Source: Physcia stellaris (lineage: Eukaryota > Ascomycota > Lecanoromycetes > Caliciales > Physciaceae). Taken from it: DNA of 64,000 nucleotides. Where the stretch lies: positions 496,001-560,000 of the forward strand of contig JABSSW010000014.1 in assembly GCA_018902385.1 (NCBI GenBank). The letters are read 5' to 3'. Positions 47,025 to 58,227 of the stretch are shown here, in pieces. The translations under genes and the position numbers were made by a program. The notes beneath the pieces are model-generated. The model saw only the letters and a list, made by a program, of their open reading frames with translations, searched no databases and had not been told where the DNA came from. Every line of letters starts with the position of its first letter. Within the stretch, counting starts at the first letter, position 1.

Positions 47025-47639
47025 AGGCTATTGAGCTAAGTAAGCTTCCGCATGCGGTTTAGAGAGGAATCCGCTAGAGTATGTTGACTGAACCGATTCG
47101 TACAGCTGCAAGTTGGGAAGTACAGTCAAACCTAGAGCCTAGTACTACATGGTGCGATTTCTCTGGATCTACGTTGCGATTATCCGACTTGGGAGGGAAT
47201 TAGAAGACGATCTCTTCTTTTTCATGGCCGATATATATGCTCTCTTTGAAACTATCGTTCATAGCAGTCACTATCATTTAGCGACGAATTGCTGATACTA
47301 ACATTCCTATCTCGACATAAGAATCTTGCTGAATTGGACCTAGCCCCTTTTGTGAGGAAGTATATCTATATTGTTTAGTTATAACGTTTAGACCTCGCTG
47401 ACGCCAGAAAATTCCGAACCAAGCTGTGGACCTACTGTACTCAACCATTTCGACTCTTGGACCACAATAGATCGGAACAAGGCGTAGAACCCGCGAAAGC
47501 AGAACGAGATGGCCACGTCCTATATCCAGGTTACACTAGCGATCGCTCGAAGCCAAACCCAGAGAAAGTTTTCTCTCACATCCATCACTCAATAGATATC
47601 TTCGAGAGGGGAAGCTAACCGTGAAGCTTCGTTTTGTAA
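47025..47639. other. Intergenic region
   Basis: No gene supported. Probably the 3' region of the ankyrin gene. Confidence 0.45.
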
Positions 47640-48160
47640 GTGGTCAATAGTCCGCACGATGGCGCTTATAGGATTCCAAGACTTCTTCTAGCATCTTGTT
47701 GTCGTAGATCTTATCCGTACCAGTTTGCAAGAACCCACCTAGACTGCGTCTCACTGAGGCTGCGTCTACCAGATATCCACTCTCTACGGAGTCTCTGCAT
47801 GGTGAATGAGGACCATTTCCCGAAACCCTGGGACCCATACTCGACACTCCCACCTCTATAAGCCCCACTTTCCAGATGTGAAAGCATCTCTCGAGATAGA
47901 CTAATCTTAAATGACAAAGCCCGAAATATTCTGGAAATATAGGTTGGTTAGAATTTTAGATCATATATGATATCTTCGTCAATTGGTTCTCGGGTATGGC
48001 TTCCTGATAAGCGTTCTGGGCTTTGATAGGCAGGGCTTATTGCACGGCGTAGTGGGTAATAAACCAGAGACTGTCGAACACCTTTCATATTGGCTTTTGT
48101 GAGGGTATAAGTCAATGATCGGACCGAAGACAATAAATCACAATGTATGCAGGTCCACAC
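47640..48160 (-). pseudogene. Relic of an unidentified fungal gene
   Basis: Three minus-strand frames chain into one protein-like series: YPLRRAISPAYQSPERLSGS and EPIDEDIIYDLKF (48160-47948), then LSREMLSHLESGAYRGGSVE and RLRREWISGRRSLSETQSRW ending VLANWYG (47917-47711), then DKIYDNKMLEEVLESYKRHR (about 47695-47645). The WYG-to-DKIYD step needs a one-base shift and an earlier stop interrupts the series, so this looks like a decayed host gene. No domain name is assigned. Confidence 0.4.
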
Positions 48161-49045
48161 TTTATTTTGCGATTTTGATTGTTTTCATCAGTATCTATCC
48201 CACATTGTCTGTTAACATATGACGTACCATCCATCTTTGCAATCTTGGTTCGCGTCTATCTCTTTACTGTCCCGTGCGTGACCAATTGAGCACTGCCATT
48301 TGAAAAGAAGTAAAAGTTTTCGATTTGGCCACGAAACCCCGCGGTATCACATATGGTGGTACTTGTCACACGAGATATGCATCTGACCGAGTACGAAGGC
48401 GGTGTTGTGGCTCATGACCAATCTTTGAGCACACGGCAAGCGTGGAATTTTCCCTTATGAATCATGTATTCCTTGGATCAGAAGGCTGCGGCGCATTTCA
48501 ATGCAGACGTTCTGCCAACTTCGGACTCAAGAAGGAAACGAGTCTGAGAAACCACCTCTTATCGAATTATTTGTTTTGTTTCCATACCCATGAATCGTCC
48601 CTCGATTCGCGTCCTGCTCGACCATACGATTAACCAGAGTCTCTCACTTGTGTTTCGAGATTCGGGTTGCTACGTACAAATGGCACACAATGTACACATC
48701 AAGGCCAGACTTCAAGTGATACCGAGCAAGATCTCGATCGACCTGAACACTGCAGTGTAACCACATTCCGCAGGATCCGAGCTGACATGCAGCTGTGTTC
48801 CGCTAATAAGCCGAAGGAGCCAGTCGCACCCAAAAGTCCTACACCATACAAGGAGGGCGCTCATGCCATACGTTCAGGATGGTCATGGGTCCCCGAATGC
48901 AAAGGCGGCTTGATCCTGACTGAATGGAGGTTCCCCGCTTCGTGGCTGGCCTAGAAGCTCATAAAGGGCATCAACATCCTCAAAGCTGAAGCTGGACATT
49001 TTTCAGTATCTTTTTATTTATGGTATTATCACAGTACTTGTGACG
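48161..49045. other. Intergenic region upstream of the SnoaL-like gene
   Basis: Short open frames without motifs. Nothing else recognised apart from the probable promoter close to 49046. Confidence 0.45.
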
Positions 49046-50216
49046 ATGAGCGCAGCAGTAGAAGACTTAACTCCCGCTCTCCCCGACTACGTGCTAGATC
49101 CTAACGCCGTCCTCAAAGACATCGCAGAATGGCGTTATGGCAAAGTCCCCGACTACAGCAACACACGTTCAGTATTCGAACGCAGTAACTTCCCATCTCT
49201 GTTTCTTTCGTCCCACCGCCTCCTTTTCTCTCTCCTTAGCGCGCTAATACCCGCCAGCCAAAACAACCTTCCATACCGCCCCATCCCTCCCATTTCTCGT
49301 GCAGAACCTCGTCAAAAACTGGGAAATCGAAGCCTCCTTCAAAACTTCACTCTCGGACTGGCGCACCATCGACCGCCCCAACTACTCCTTCGCCATCAAC
49401 GGCGGGCCACCCCAGTCCGGCGAGCATATGCTAGCAGTAGGCACATACAATGCGATCATTGCACAGCCAAATGAGTTCTATAGTCCGCGGACGTCGGATT
49501 TTGCGAGTAGCCATAAGACGTTCAAAAGAATGATGCCGACTTTTGCGTGGGAGGTAGGTTCGATTAGGATCAAGAACGTGGGAAGTTCTTGAGGCGTAAG
49601 ACCCCAAACGCTTACTTGGCTCTGGAATCATCTGTAGGTCCTCGAAGTGTACAGTGGCCCACCGACGGTAGCATTCCGGTGGAGGCATTGGGGCGATATG
49701 AAGAACGATTATGTCGGGTTTAATGAGTCTTTCCCTCTTTCCTTGCCCTCACTCTTCTCCGTCATCTTCACTTGCCCTGCTCCCCCTACCCTTCTCTCTC
49801 CTCCCTTCGCCTTTCAGCCACTGCACATCCTCCTCCCTCTCTTAACTCTATCAATATCCCCAAAACTGACCAACCCTCTTCTTTCCCCCAACAGCTCCGG
49901 CGAGAAAATCACCGCCACTGCTCATGGCAACACAATCGACATCCAAGGCGTCACAGTCGCCACCGTGAACGAGAAGCTCCAACTGCAGAGAGTAGAGACC
50001 TGGTTCGATCCGCTCGAGATGTTCAGGCAGATTGCACCCAAGGGCATAGTCAATAAGGAGGTTGTGGATGTCGGGGTGGCCTCAAAGGGGGAGGTGGGGA
50101 ACAGCACCCAGCACGCGGTTACGGATACGGCTGGAGGGTGTCCTTTTTGGCTGATAAAAGAGGGGATGATGGCGGGCGCGTTGGGGGAGAGGCTACTGAG
50201 AACAAGAAGGAGATGA
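49046..50216 (+). CDS. SnoaL-like (NTF2-fold) pathogen-related protein
   Basis: Four exons fit in frame: 49046-49184, 49258-49553, 49638-49726 and 49895-50216, 281 residues. The start MSAAVEDLTPALPDYVLDPN and the first-exon end (WRYGKVPDYSNTRSVFER) are typical of fungal proteins annotated as pathogen- or pathogenesis-related with a SnoaL-like domain. The core is EASFKTSLSDWRTIDRPNYS, MMPTFAWEVLEVYSGPPTVA, FRWRHWGDMKNDYVGFN and VETWFDPLEMFRQIAPKGIV. The C-terminus keeps a GGCPFW motif close to the family's usual Cys-Pro-Phe ending. The third intron uses a weak donor (GTCTTT). The fold resembles small cyclases and isomerases, but the fungal members have no established reaction. Cytosolic location is expected (no signal peptide). 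Confidence 0.82.
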
Positions 50217-50506
50217 TACCGACCAGGGGAGCGGCGATCGCCGCTGCCGAAGGGAGCGAAGAGACGAGGATGGCGCACGAGGATCTGGGAGTGATTAGAG
50301 AGGTGGAGAAGGAGGAGATGAATAAAGAATGAGTGTACTTGTATCCAAACCATTCTAAGAATAACTTGCTTGACATATCATACACTTGATCTTGATCGAA
50401 TATATTCCGTAAAAGCGTTCGAGAATAAAGCAACCCGGTTCATCCTGTATTGGAGTAGATACCCGATGAACTATTCTTGAACAAACTGACTATTACTACA
50501 ACAAAC

Positions 50507-51422
50507 ATGGCCGACAAACGCCCCTTCGCCGTCTACCGCACCGTGGATGTAGACATCGACGCCATCGTAGACCGACTGGGCAAAGGCATGACAGGCAGTA
50601 AGCCTCAACCTCGACTCCTCCATCTCCCCTCTTCTAAGAAGAGGGTCTATGCATAGAATGCGTACCGGAAGAGAATGAGCTGGACGATCTACGCTCCCAC
50701 CCTCTCCCACCAACCCCAGAAGAATCCCACCACGACCTGTACCACGCGCACCCCACGCCCCTCCTCTCCTTGACCCCCTCACAGGTAATAGCGCAACACC
50801 GCACCCTCACGCACCTAACCCAATCCCTCCTCCTCATAGCCGACCGCACTGACCTCCCCACCCATGGCCTCCTCATCATCAACCTCACCTTCGCCAACCG
50901 CCCAGACGCCCAGCGCCAAAAACTCTACTACGCGACTGGCTTCGTGCCCTCGATCAACATCGGCGAGGTCTCGTGGAGCGAAACGCTCGCCAACGCTACC
51001 CTCCCGCTTTATCCCCGCAAGCAATTTGCGCTGTTCGCGGACCCGGGGTTTCAGCCAGGTATTTGATGAAGGATGCGCTGGAAAAGATGAATGGGGGTAT
51101 AGGGGGAAGATGGAAGGGAACGGGGAGTGTGTTTGCTGAGTGGGTGAATGCGCCCGATGGGGGAATGGGGAAGGTGGTGAAGTTTTGGAGAAGCGAGGGG
51201 AGGGAGAGGGAGTAGCATGGGGGGTATTTTGTTATGGTGAGACATGAGGCGTGGGATCTTGGGAAATCGGTGCTGTTTAGTGGTAGAGCTTGGGAGGGGA
51301 AGAGTGAGACGTGCGAGATTGGATTGGAGAGGGTGGGAGAAGCGCTGGTGTGGTTGTTTGTGGGGTTTTGGACTTGGGAGGAGATTATGGAGAGAAATGA
51401 GAAGGGGTGGAGAGAAACCTAA
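50507..51422 (+). pseudogene. Unknown fungal gene with apparent frame breaks
   Basis: Exon 1 (50507-50597, MADKRPFAVYRTVDVDIDAI) joins in frame to exon 2 at 50657 (CVPEENELDDLRSHPLPPTP, later RQKLYYATGFVPSINIGEVS). That frame ends at 51066. Sequence in the -1 frame from about 51040 continues in protein-like fashion (YLMKDALEKMNGGIGGRWKG, WVNAPDGGMGKVVKFW) to a TAG at 51213-51215. The same frame then resumes with HGGYFVMVRHEAWDLGKSVL and ALVWLFVGFWTWEEIMERNE to 51422. One frameshift and one nonsense codon would explain this; an unusual intron is the alternative. No family recognised. Confidence 0.45.
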
Positions 51423-51550
51423 AGCTCGGAGTTTCCGGTATAGGTTGTTTGTTCGGAGGCTACTCGATGAGTGAGATTGGGTGGAGACTACGCTAAAGAA
51501 AAAAAGGCATTTGTTGCCCTTCTCGGCTTGCTCCCACGGGTCGCCGACGC

Positions 51551-52564
51551 CTACAAATCTTTCGCCATTAAGTCAAGAACAACCTTACCTATAGCACGTC
51601 CGCTGTCAGCCCGCTCATACGCCCTCTCGTAGTCTTCAAATCGCCATACACTATCCACCAAGGGAGAGCACTTTCCATTATCAATCAATTTCGCGATCTG
51701 CTCCAATTGATGTCTGTTGGGCTGCATAACGAAGAACCAGTTCGTGACGTTCTTTTCGTTGCACCCGGGAGGCCTCGCAGGTTTTGTAGGTTGAACGATA
51801 CTGACTAGTACTCCACCATCCTTGACAGACCACCAGGCATCCTCCAGTGCTTTCCTGCCACTACAGTCGATCACAACGTCGACCTGATTTTCGGCGTCTC
51901 GGGCCCAATCCTGGAGGCTCAGCGTGCGATAGTCGATTACCTCTTTCGCACCAAGAGACTCAACGAGCTTGATATTGTGAGAACCACAAGTGCCAATGAC
52001 CTCTGCACCGGCAAGTTTTGCAAACTGAACGACCCATAAGCCGACGCCTCCGGACGCACCAGTAACGAGGATGCGTTTCCCCTTCGCCAACCCACTGGCT
52101 ATGTCATCAAGGCCCGCCTGCACGAAAAGGGCCTGCCACGCCGATTGAGCGGATAGCGCAGTAGCAGCGGATTCTGCCCAGCTGAGACTCTTGGGGCGAT
52201 GCACCAGTTCTTCTGTAACTGCTATGGTGTAGTCACTGGCGCATCCAGTGTGGGCGTACGTTGTTCTTGCGTAGACCTCATCACCAACGCGGAAGGGGGA
52301 CGAATCTGGTGCCTCGACTATGATCCCAGCGACGTCGTAGCCAGGGAGTAATGTTTTGGCACTAGAATCCGCTGGAGGGAAGTTTTTCGGCCAAAGCAGC
52401 TCGCCGTTGCAGAGGGCTAGGGCATGTACGCGGATAAGGTGCTCGTTGGAGTTTGGTTTTGGTTTAGGTACGGGAAGACTGGTTAGGACCAGACTCGTGG
52501 ATGCTGGATCTGGCTGAAGAAGAGCTCCTGCAGTGGAAGGGATTCTGTCAACTTTTGAATCCAT
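51551..52564 (-). CDS. Zinc-independent MDR alcohol dehydrogenase / quinone oxidoreductase-like
   Basis: A single open frame of 337 residues from the ATG at 52564; the frame extends three codons upstream only to a TTG. The N-terminal GroES-like domain includes ALCNGELLWPKNFPP and LLPGYDVAGIIVEAP. The NAD(P)-binding domain has RILVTGASGGVGLWVVQFAK and GAEVIGTCGSHNIKLVESLG. The catalytic-zinc Cys/His ligands and the structural four-Cys loop of classical alcohol dehydrogenases are absent, so it belongs with the quinone oxidoreductase/enoyl reductase branch (NADPH-dependent). The C-terminus has GRAIGKVVLDL, usual for this family. Substrate unknown. It runs opposite to its neighbours. Confidence 0.85.
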   Translation of the reverse strand: MDSKVDRIPSTAGALLQPDPASTSLVLTSLPVPKPKPNSNEHLIRVHALALCNGELLWPKNFPPADSSAKTLLPGYDVAGIIVEAPDSSPFRVGDEVYARTTYAHTGCASDYTIAVTEELVHRPKSLSWAESAATALSAQSAWQALFVQAGLDDIASGLAKGKRILVTGASGGVGLWVVQFAKLAGAEVIGTCGSHNIKLVESLGAKEVIDYRTLSLQDWARDAENQVDVVIDCSGRKALEDAWWSVKDGGVLVSIVQPTKPARPPGCNEKNVTNWFFVMQPNRHQLEQIAKLIDNGKCSPLVDSVWRFEDYERAYERADSGRAIGKVVLDLMAKDL

Positions 52565-53361
52565 CGTTGGCAATTTTAGAAGTGGTGTAGCTTAGGGGAT
52601 TTTGAGTCTAGGAAACTGCCTAGCATGAACGAACCGTTTTGACGAGAGTACTTGATAGATATCCACTGCTTGAATCAATCTTTTGTAAAGAAACCCATGA
52701 AACTTTTCATTCGTCCTCCTTTGCAGCCTTGCTCCTCGCCATCAGCCTCAAGAACCTGCCGGTTTCTTCGATTCTCATCCACCGGACTACCAAGATAATA
52801 AGCAACACGAGACGCACATGACCAATTTCATGATCAACATCGACAGCTCAAGAAGTTCATGAGGCATTAGTTGAGGGAAGATTCAGTGCTAGTGCGAATA
52901 GTCGCGCATACAGCTGCAGTGTATACGCATTACTCCACGACGACCACGATGACCTAGTCCCACTTGGGTTTATGGATAAAACTGCCGAAGCCCAATTAAG
53001 TCGGTGCACTTAGTCATGTTACAATTGGCAGCTGAGTGCTCCAACCTCTTTCGGTGTAATGTCCAGTTACCTCAAGCTTACTAATCATGCAATGTCAGAC
53101 TTGACTTACCACAAAGGATTGGGGCTAGAGTATCCTGTAGCCTCCTTACCCAAAGCATGGGGTCTTATCCGAGCTTAACAGTCGCTGAAAGTCGAGTTGC
53201 CTGTAGCCTGACGCAATCCGGCAGACACTCCTGGAGAAAACTTGTAAACAATCTGCTACAAAAGCATCGACTTCCCTCCATGAGGGTCCTTACTCAACTC
53301 TTTCTTCACTAATCTTCCCCGCAAATTGCCATCGCCGTTTTGAGATCTTCCGGATTCCGCC
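52565..53361. other. Intergenic region between divergent genes
   Basis: Shared upstream DNA of the MDR gene (-) and the cupin gene (+). A pyrimidine-rich stretch ends near the cupin ATG. No other feature seen. Confidence 0.5.
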
Positions 53362-53910
53362 ATGTCTTCACCTCCTCAAAAGGTCACTAAGAAAGACGGA
53401 GTATGGGTTGTTGATGAGTACATCTACACTTTCCTACGATTGGTCGTTGTTGTTGTCTCTTACGGCGCTTTAAAGCCGCTATTTCAAATTATTCCAGTGC
53501 TAATTGCCTTGTGAGCGAACAGTCGGCCACGCGAGACCTTCAAATTACTCTCGCATCACCATCCGGCCAATATCCCCGGGAAGTCGCTCATTACACTACT
53601 CGTCACACTGCCTCCTGGTGCTAAAACGCCGTCGCATACTCATAGTGGCGCTGCGGTGATAGCGCTTATGATCCGCGGTGCCAGCTTGAACCAGATGAAC
53701 AACGATGAGCCAAAGGTATACCGGGAGGGCGAGGCCTTTTATGAAGCGCCGGGATGTCACCATGTCCGAAGCGAGAACGCATGCGAGTCCTCTGACGAAG
53801 AGGCTAGCTTTTATGCGGTCTTCATCGCCGATGATGAAGTGATTGAGAAGCATGGGTACGAAGGACTCGTGGTCATTGACGCTGAGGTGGAGGAGAAAGG
53901 TAGAGGTTAG
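53362..53910 (+). CDS. Small cupin-domain protein
   Basis: Exon 1 is 53362-53417; the intron 53418-53522 (GTACAT...branch-like GCTAAT...GAACAG) and exon 2 53523-53910 give 147 residues. Without splicing, the first frame ends after 50 codons. The spliced start MSSPPQKVTKKDGVWVVDDR leads into LLSHHHPANIPGKSLITLLV. Cupin motif 1 is PPGAKTPSHTHSGAAVIALM (His-x-His pair) and motif 2 GEAFYEAPGCHHVRSEN. The usual Glu of motif 1 is replaced, as in many small fungal cupins. Probably a metal-binding single-domain cupin; the reaction is unknown. Confidence 0.8.
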
Positions 53911-54482
53911 TGCTTTGAAGCAGCACAAGGCTCACTCACGAGCCTTAGAATATTGAAAGACTTCAAGAAGTCCAATATCCGTAGTCTCTCGCTATCAATT
54001 ACATGTATGGCAATGTCAGCTTTTCGAAAAGTTTAGCCAATCGTTCACAACACAGCGTTCGCTGTTTGTTCATGCATGCGCTCTACTCCTTGCTTTTCTC
54101 GCTCGAAGATCAGGTGACAAGCATTGATCGTCGAATGGGAAGACCTATCTCTAGTTGTAAGTAGTAAATGCCGCGACAGTTGACGATGCACTGGACGATA
54201 TCGGCGTGAAAATGACAGGGAGGACAGGGTCATGACGTACCGTCAACAGCGGAATTATTCCGCCTTTGTTGTTTATTGTTCGGAAACGAGGGTGCGCCTT
54301 TCATCCTATCTTAGCCAAGGCCTTCTTTTCTTTGATGTCGAAGAACTGAGCTACGATCGTCGGTCGAACAATAGCTAGGCGGCTCAGTATTGGGTCTCGG
54401 CGATAGTGACTCCCGAGGTCTGTTATCCCGCCCATAAGGGCTGCCCGTAAATGATATCAACGCTAAATCTCTCACCAACAAG
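53911..54482. other. Intergenic region
   Basis: No gene supported. Contains the promoter of the gene starting at 54483. Confidence 0.5.
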
Positions 54483-55169
54483 ATGCCTAGCCTCCTAGAC
54501 CTCCCTCTGGAGATCCGTCTCCAAATTTTCTCCTACCACCGAAATAACCAGCCGCCGTATTGGCGTGTAGTCAGTGATCACCCATCCGTCTCGCTTGTCA
54601 GTCGTCAGTTGAGGCAGGAGTCTTTGCTCTCCTTCTACCGCCACTATCGATGGCCACTATGCATTTCAATCTCACAAGAGGGCAACATGGCGTCTATGGA
54701 CAAGGAGATGATCAGATACCTACAGGCTTTGAAGGAGACCATGCAGCTGTGGCGAATACGACACGTCCGTGTTGTCTATACCTTTCCCGGGGTCACGGTC
54801 TTCTCCATAAGAGACGTGGATCCTGCTACACATCCCTTCGACGCGCAATGTCCACAAAGACCGTCTTTCTACAATACACTAGGTGACATACTCCATCAAG
54901 CGGCGAATCTCATTTGTATTGAATTTGCATGCGTCCCACTTCACGGGAACGACCGGCATAAGATCTCCTCTCCGGCTTGTCTTCAACTACTGGCAATGCT
55001 GCCAAGTACGTGCGATTATCGACTTATGCGGGGACTTTCAGACACTTCAGATTCATTTGTGAAATTGTTCATTCAACACATCGTAGAAAAAGCAGGAAAG
55101 TGGCCGGATGCACGGCAGCCGATGGCTTATTTAAAGCGGATGCACCACGTTTCGTCGATCGACGGATGA
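54483..55169 (+). CDS. 2EXR/F-box-like fungal protein
   Basis: A single open frame, 228 residues from an ATG at 54483. The N-terminus MPSLLDLPLEIRLQIFSYHR followed by VSLVSRQLRQESLLSFYRHY is the F-box-like/2EXR signature common in fungal proteins of unknown role, where DLPLEIRxxIF resembles the Skp1-binding face. The rest has no named domain. It converges with the methyltransferase gene; the two stops are only 33 bp apart. Confidence 0.65.
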   Translation: MPSLLDLPLEIRLQIFSYHRNNQPPYWRVVSDHPSVSLVSRQLRQESLLSFYRHYRWPLCISISQEGNMASMDKEMIRYLQALKETMQLWRIRHVRVVYTFPGVTVFSIRDVDPATHPFDAQCPQRPSFYNTLGDILHQAANLICIEFACVPLHGNDRHKISSPACLQLLAMLPSTCDYRLMRGLSDTSDSFVKLFIQHIVEKAGKWPDARQPMAYLKRMHHVSSIDG

Positions 55170-55202
55170 TACCTCCTCGCATCGATCATGATCAAACCTA
55201 TG

Positions 55203-56315
55203 TCAACGTCTGGTTCCGATACAGACCGCTGGACAATAGTAGACGTCGGCCCCTTTTGGGTGTTCGGACGAGACCTTCTCTACCATACCTCGGAACGACT
55301 CAGGTTCCACCCCGGCCTTTGGTGCAATAGCATAGCTCATCTCCACAAATGCTGCCAATTGATTTTCTGTCCAAGCTTTGTGTGCGAAAGGGGTTATGAT
55401 AGGATACCTCCACATCTGTACATTTGAAGCACCCGCTGCGGACATGTATTTATCAAGGTTTGCCGCCCAACTATAAAGCTATCAGCGACTGAGTGTAGTC
55501 TTAGTAAAGTTGCAGGGTTGGCGACTACACGGCAATCATTCACGGCCGACCAAACGTTCAGCAAGAAAGCAGTCACAGAATATCAAAGAGATGAATAGAA
55601 ACATACGCTTGCGGGTATACTTTCATCATCATGTCGTACGCCTTAGCGTAAAGCTCCCAAGCCTCAGCGGATGTCTTCGGTGCGTCTCGCCGTTGTGAGT
55701 ACATAGTGGGATGGTCACATTCCCCGAATTGAATCCACCCGCCTGGTCCTGTGGTCGCTGTATCAGTATTCATTACACCGAACCGTTTTGGGAGGTTATG
55801 GCTAACTCAACATGGACAGTAAATTCTCGAATAGCGGCGTGGGATCTCCAGAAGTGATAGCCAGGGACATCATCCGACAATGGACAACATCATAACGATC
55901 TCTCAATTCGCTGGGGATCTCTCCCAGAGCATCCAACTTTTTGAACGAGATATTGTTTGGCAACTCATCAAGGGATGGCAGCTGGTCAAACGAAATATCG
56001 AAACCATCGACATGGGCATTGGGCAAACCCGACGCTACTTCGAATGTCCAAGCACTAATTATACACATCAGCAGTTAATTACGAGCTCTTATGGCCCTGT
56101 CTGCATTACCCTGTACCAGTCGCCACATCGGCGATCTTCAAATCACGGCTGTCCGTTGGTATGTGGGGATGAAGATTGTAGCCAAGCTGTTGCTTCCAAA
56201 GGAAATGCTGTAGGTTCAATCTTGCTCTTGGGTTAATGTCATATTGTTTATCGCGATCGTCTTCTTACCTGATGGAGGAACTGAAACCTCTGCCAAGCCC
56301 ATAGTTTGTCGACAT
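55203..56315 (-). CDS. SAM-dependent methyltransferase (LaeA/UMTA-like), five exons
   Basis: Five exons join exactly in frame: 56269-56315, 56110-56220, 55807-56054, 55607-55748 and 55203-55470, 271 residues. The start MSTNYGLGRGFSSSIRLNLQ leads to HFLWKQQLGYNLHPHIPTDS and the SAM-binding motif I IADVATGTGAWTFEVA. Motif II follows (AHVDGFDISFDQLPSL), then YDVVHCRMMSLAI and LRPGGWIQFGECDHP. These blocks are characteristic of the large fungal LaeA/UMTA-like family that includes secondary-metabolite methyltransferases and regulators. All four introns are short (48-136 bp) with GT-AG ends. The substrate cannot be inferred; no polyketide or peptide synthase lies nearby. Confidence 0.85.
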
Positions 56316-56644
56316 GTTCGATCCTTTATGAAGTCTGCCTCGTGAGCGATTACCGATAACGAAGCACTGATGAGGTAACGGGACTTGATGCACGCTGAAA
56401 TCATCGTACAACTACGTGGCATGACGTCATGTATGTGACGATGTTCCCCTTCTGATCATCTGGTCTACTCGTGTAAGTATTGAGAAACCTTCGTGTACTA
56501 AGGTATCTATTTCTCTACATTGAATCATCTCGTCTCAAATCCGAGGGGTTTTCCAGACAACACTTAGTATTCACGACCATGACTCTTCAGATAGTTCTAT
56601 TAACGCCTACAAGTCCGCCAAACACACAAAAGGCAAAAACAAAA
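56316..56644. other. Intergenic region next to the 5S rRNA gene
   Basis: No coding feature. The pol III stop of the 5S gene (T-runs on the minus strand, A-rich at 56633-56646 on the plus strand) lies at its right end. Confidence 0.5.
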
Positions 56645-56763
56645 AACATACAACAGCCAGTATTCGCTGGTGGTCACCCACCCAACTACTAATTGGCCGC
56701 TAACCAGGTTCTCATGGCCGATCGGACGAGAGGCCGAGCTTTCTGGCTGCTATGGTCGTATGT
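56645..56763 (-). rRNA. 5S ribosomal RNA
   Basis: The minus strand starts ACATACGACCATAGCAGCC and ends with TAGTAGTTGGGTGGGTGACC, ACCAGCGAATACTGG and TGTTGTATG, followed by T-runs. These are the conserved 5' end, internal control region and 3' helix of filamentous-fungal 5S rRNA. The length (about 117-119 nt) is right and the two ends are complementary (CATACGAC with GTTGTATG). Dispersed single 5S genes are normal in these fungi. It begins about 10 bp from the end of the GMC relic. Confidence 0.9.
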
Positions 56764-56772
56764 ATGGTACAT

Positions 56773-57998
56773 TTAATGAATCTTAGTATATATTTCGCAC
56801 GTAGCATGGAGAAGAACGTGGTCGTCATTGACAGTGGCATCATGCTGGTCTTTAGCAATGGCGGCTTTGAGCCCATCGTGTGGTACTGTCATGGTCGCTT
56901 GCCAGTCGACAGGATTACCTTTCTCAAACGTTGAGTCCGCAAACTTGGGTGAGCCCATGGTTAGCCTTTTCTCAGAGTGACGTAGTCTCCAGTATCGAAA
57001 AACCATCTGATGGTCGTGAAATTTCTAATCCACTTCCGCTAAATCCATCTGCAGCGGGATGCCATACTTCTGGAGTATGCTACTATCACCGATGCCCGAG
57101 AGCATCAGAAGCTGTGGAGATCGATAAGCACCTCCGCATATAAGAAATTCACCGCCTGGCTCAACGTTCAATTGACGTCCGTCGGCTAGCTCGAATCCCG
57201 AGGCAACTTTGCTGAGCTGGTTGCTGCCTTTCAAGGACGACTGAATATGGTGTCGGTCATGACCTGAGCTCCGTTGAGGGCTTATGCAACACTGGTCAGT
57301 TGACGAAGACCATCTCGTCTATTTCCACTTCCGCCACTCCCTGAGGAGCTCCGTTGTTTGCGTCTGGAATCTCTTTCAGACCAATGTGTTTCCAAGCCTT
57401 GAGTACGGTGTCACGGAGCGCGTATCGTCTTCCACTGCTGCTTACGGTGTGCATGGGTCCCTCAAAGCCATGCCGCTCTGGGTCGGCATCAGGGTCAAAG
57501 TGATGCTCACTTCGCCGAAAGTAAGGAAGGAGACCCTCATAACTCCAGCGTTCATCGCTCACCTGCCGGGCCCATTCGGCATAATCTAGCTGGTCGCCAC
57601 GTATCCAGCCACCTTAACACAGTCAGCTGGCTTGGATGAGTATGGACAAGTAGATTAGAAACGGAAGGAGCTCCCATGAAAGTGCCCGTACCGGAGCTAA
57701 TTGCAACAGCACCCGATAAGGCTTGCACGCCACAAGCGTAGCGAGGTTCGTTGTCGAGATGTTTCTGGGGTACGGTGAAATACTTGTAGTCGATATCTGA
57801 GAAATGCAACTTGGCTGACTCGAGGGGCTTGTCAATATGAGGATGAGTAGTGACGTCTGACCCAGCCTCAATAACTAGGACCACAGGTGAAGGATCGTGC
57901 TCTAGCAGTCTTGATGCAAGTACGCATCCTGCTGTACCTCCTTCAACAATGGCAGCGGTCTTACCTCGCGCTCCATAGATATCCCGTAGTAGGCCTGT
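56773..57998 (-). pseudogene. GMC oxidoreductase pseudogene, 3' truncated
   Basis: Minus-strand pieces follow the order of a GMC flavoenzyme: the FAD motif region IVEGGTAGCVLASRLLEHDP (normally VGGGTAGC) at about 57950, VVLVIEAGSD, then WIRGDQLDYAEWARQVSDER, RRSEHHFDPDADPERHGFEG, RDGLRQLTSVA with ALNGAQVMTDTIFS, the second family signature GGAYRSPQLLMLSGIG, and finally FADSTFEKGNPVDWQATMTV. At least five lesions are visible: frame changes around 57660 and 57300, stops near 57285 and 57235, and a stop before the FHDHQM motif near 57025. The C-terminal half with the catalytic His is missing; the relic stops next to the 5S gene. Confidence 0.75.
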
Positions 57999-58227
57999 TA
58001 ATTAAATCAAGAGAGTCACTATAGCCACCCCCCATTTTGCTAATGCCACCCCCTATTTTGCTGCAGCCTAGAATTATACTTGCTGCTCAGCTGTCCGGCC
58101 AAATTAGGACACTTGAGGCCCGTCACCTGGGTTCAGCATGCGCAGAACCGCCATTTTGATACCAAAGGAGACCTTGCGAGTGAAGTAATAATCATGTCGA
58201 GGCATTCATGACTGCCAACCAAAAGCC
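57999..58227. other. Intergenic region
   Basis: Includes a short direct duplication, GCCACCCCC followed by ATTTTGCTAATGCCACCCCC and TATTTTGCTGCAGCC, around 58026-58070. No gene. Confidence 0.5.

Noticed and set aside
50119-50433. Minus-strand frames opposite the SnoaL-like gene
   Set aside because: Antisense shadows of the last SnoaL-like exon.
38432-56315. Secondary-metabolite gene cluster
   Set aside because: SDR, MDR, methyltransferase and GMC relic are present, but they are on mixed strands, two are broken, and there is no backbone synthase, transporter or pathway regulator.
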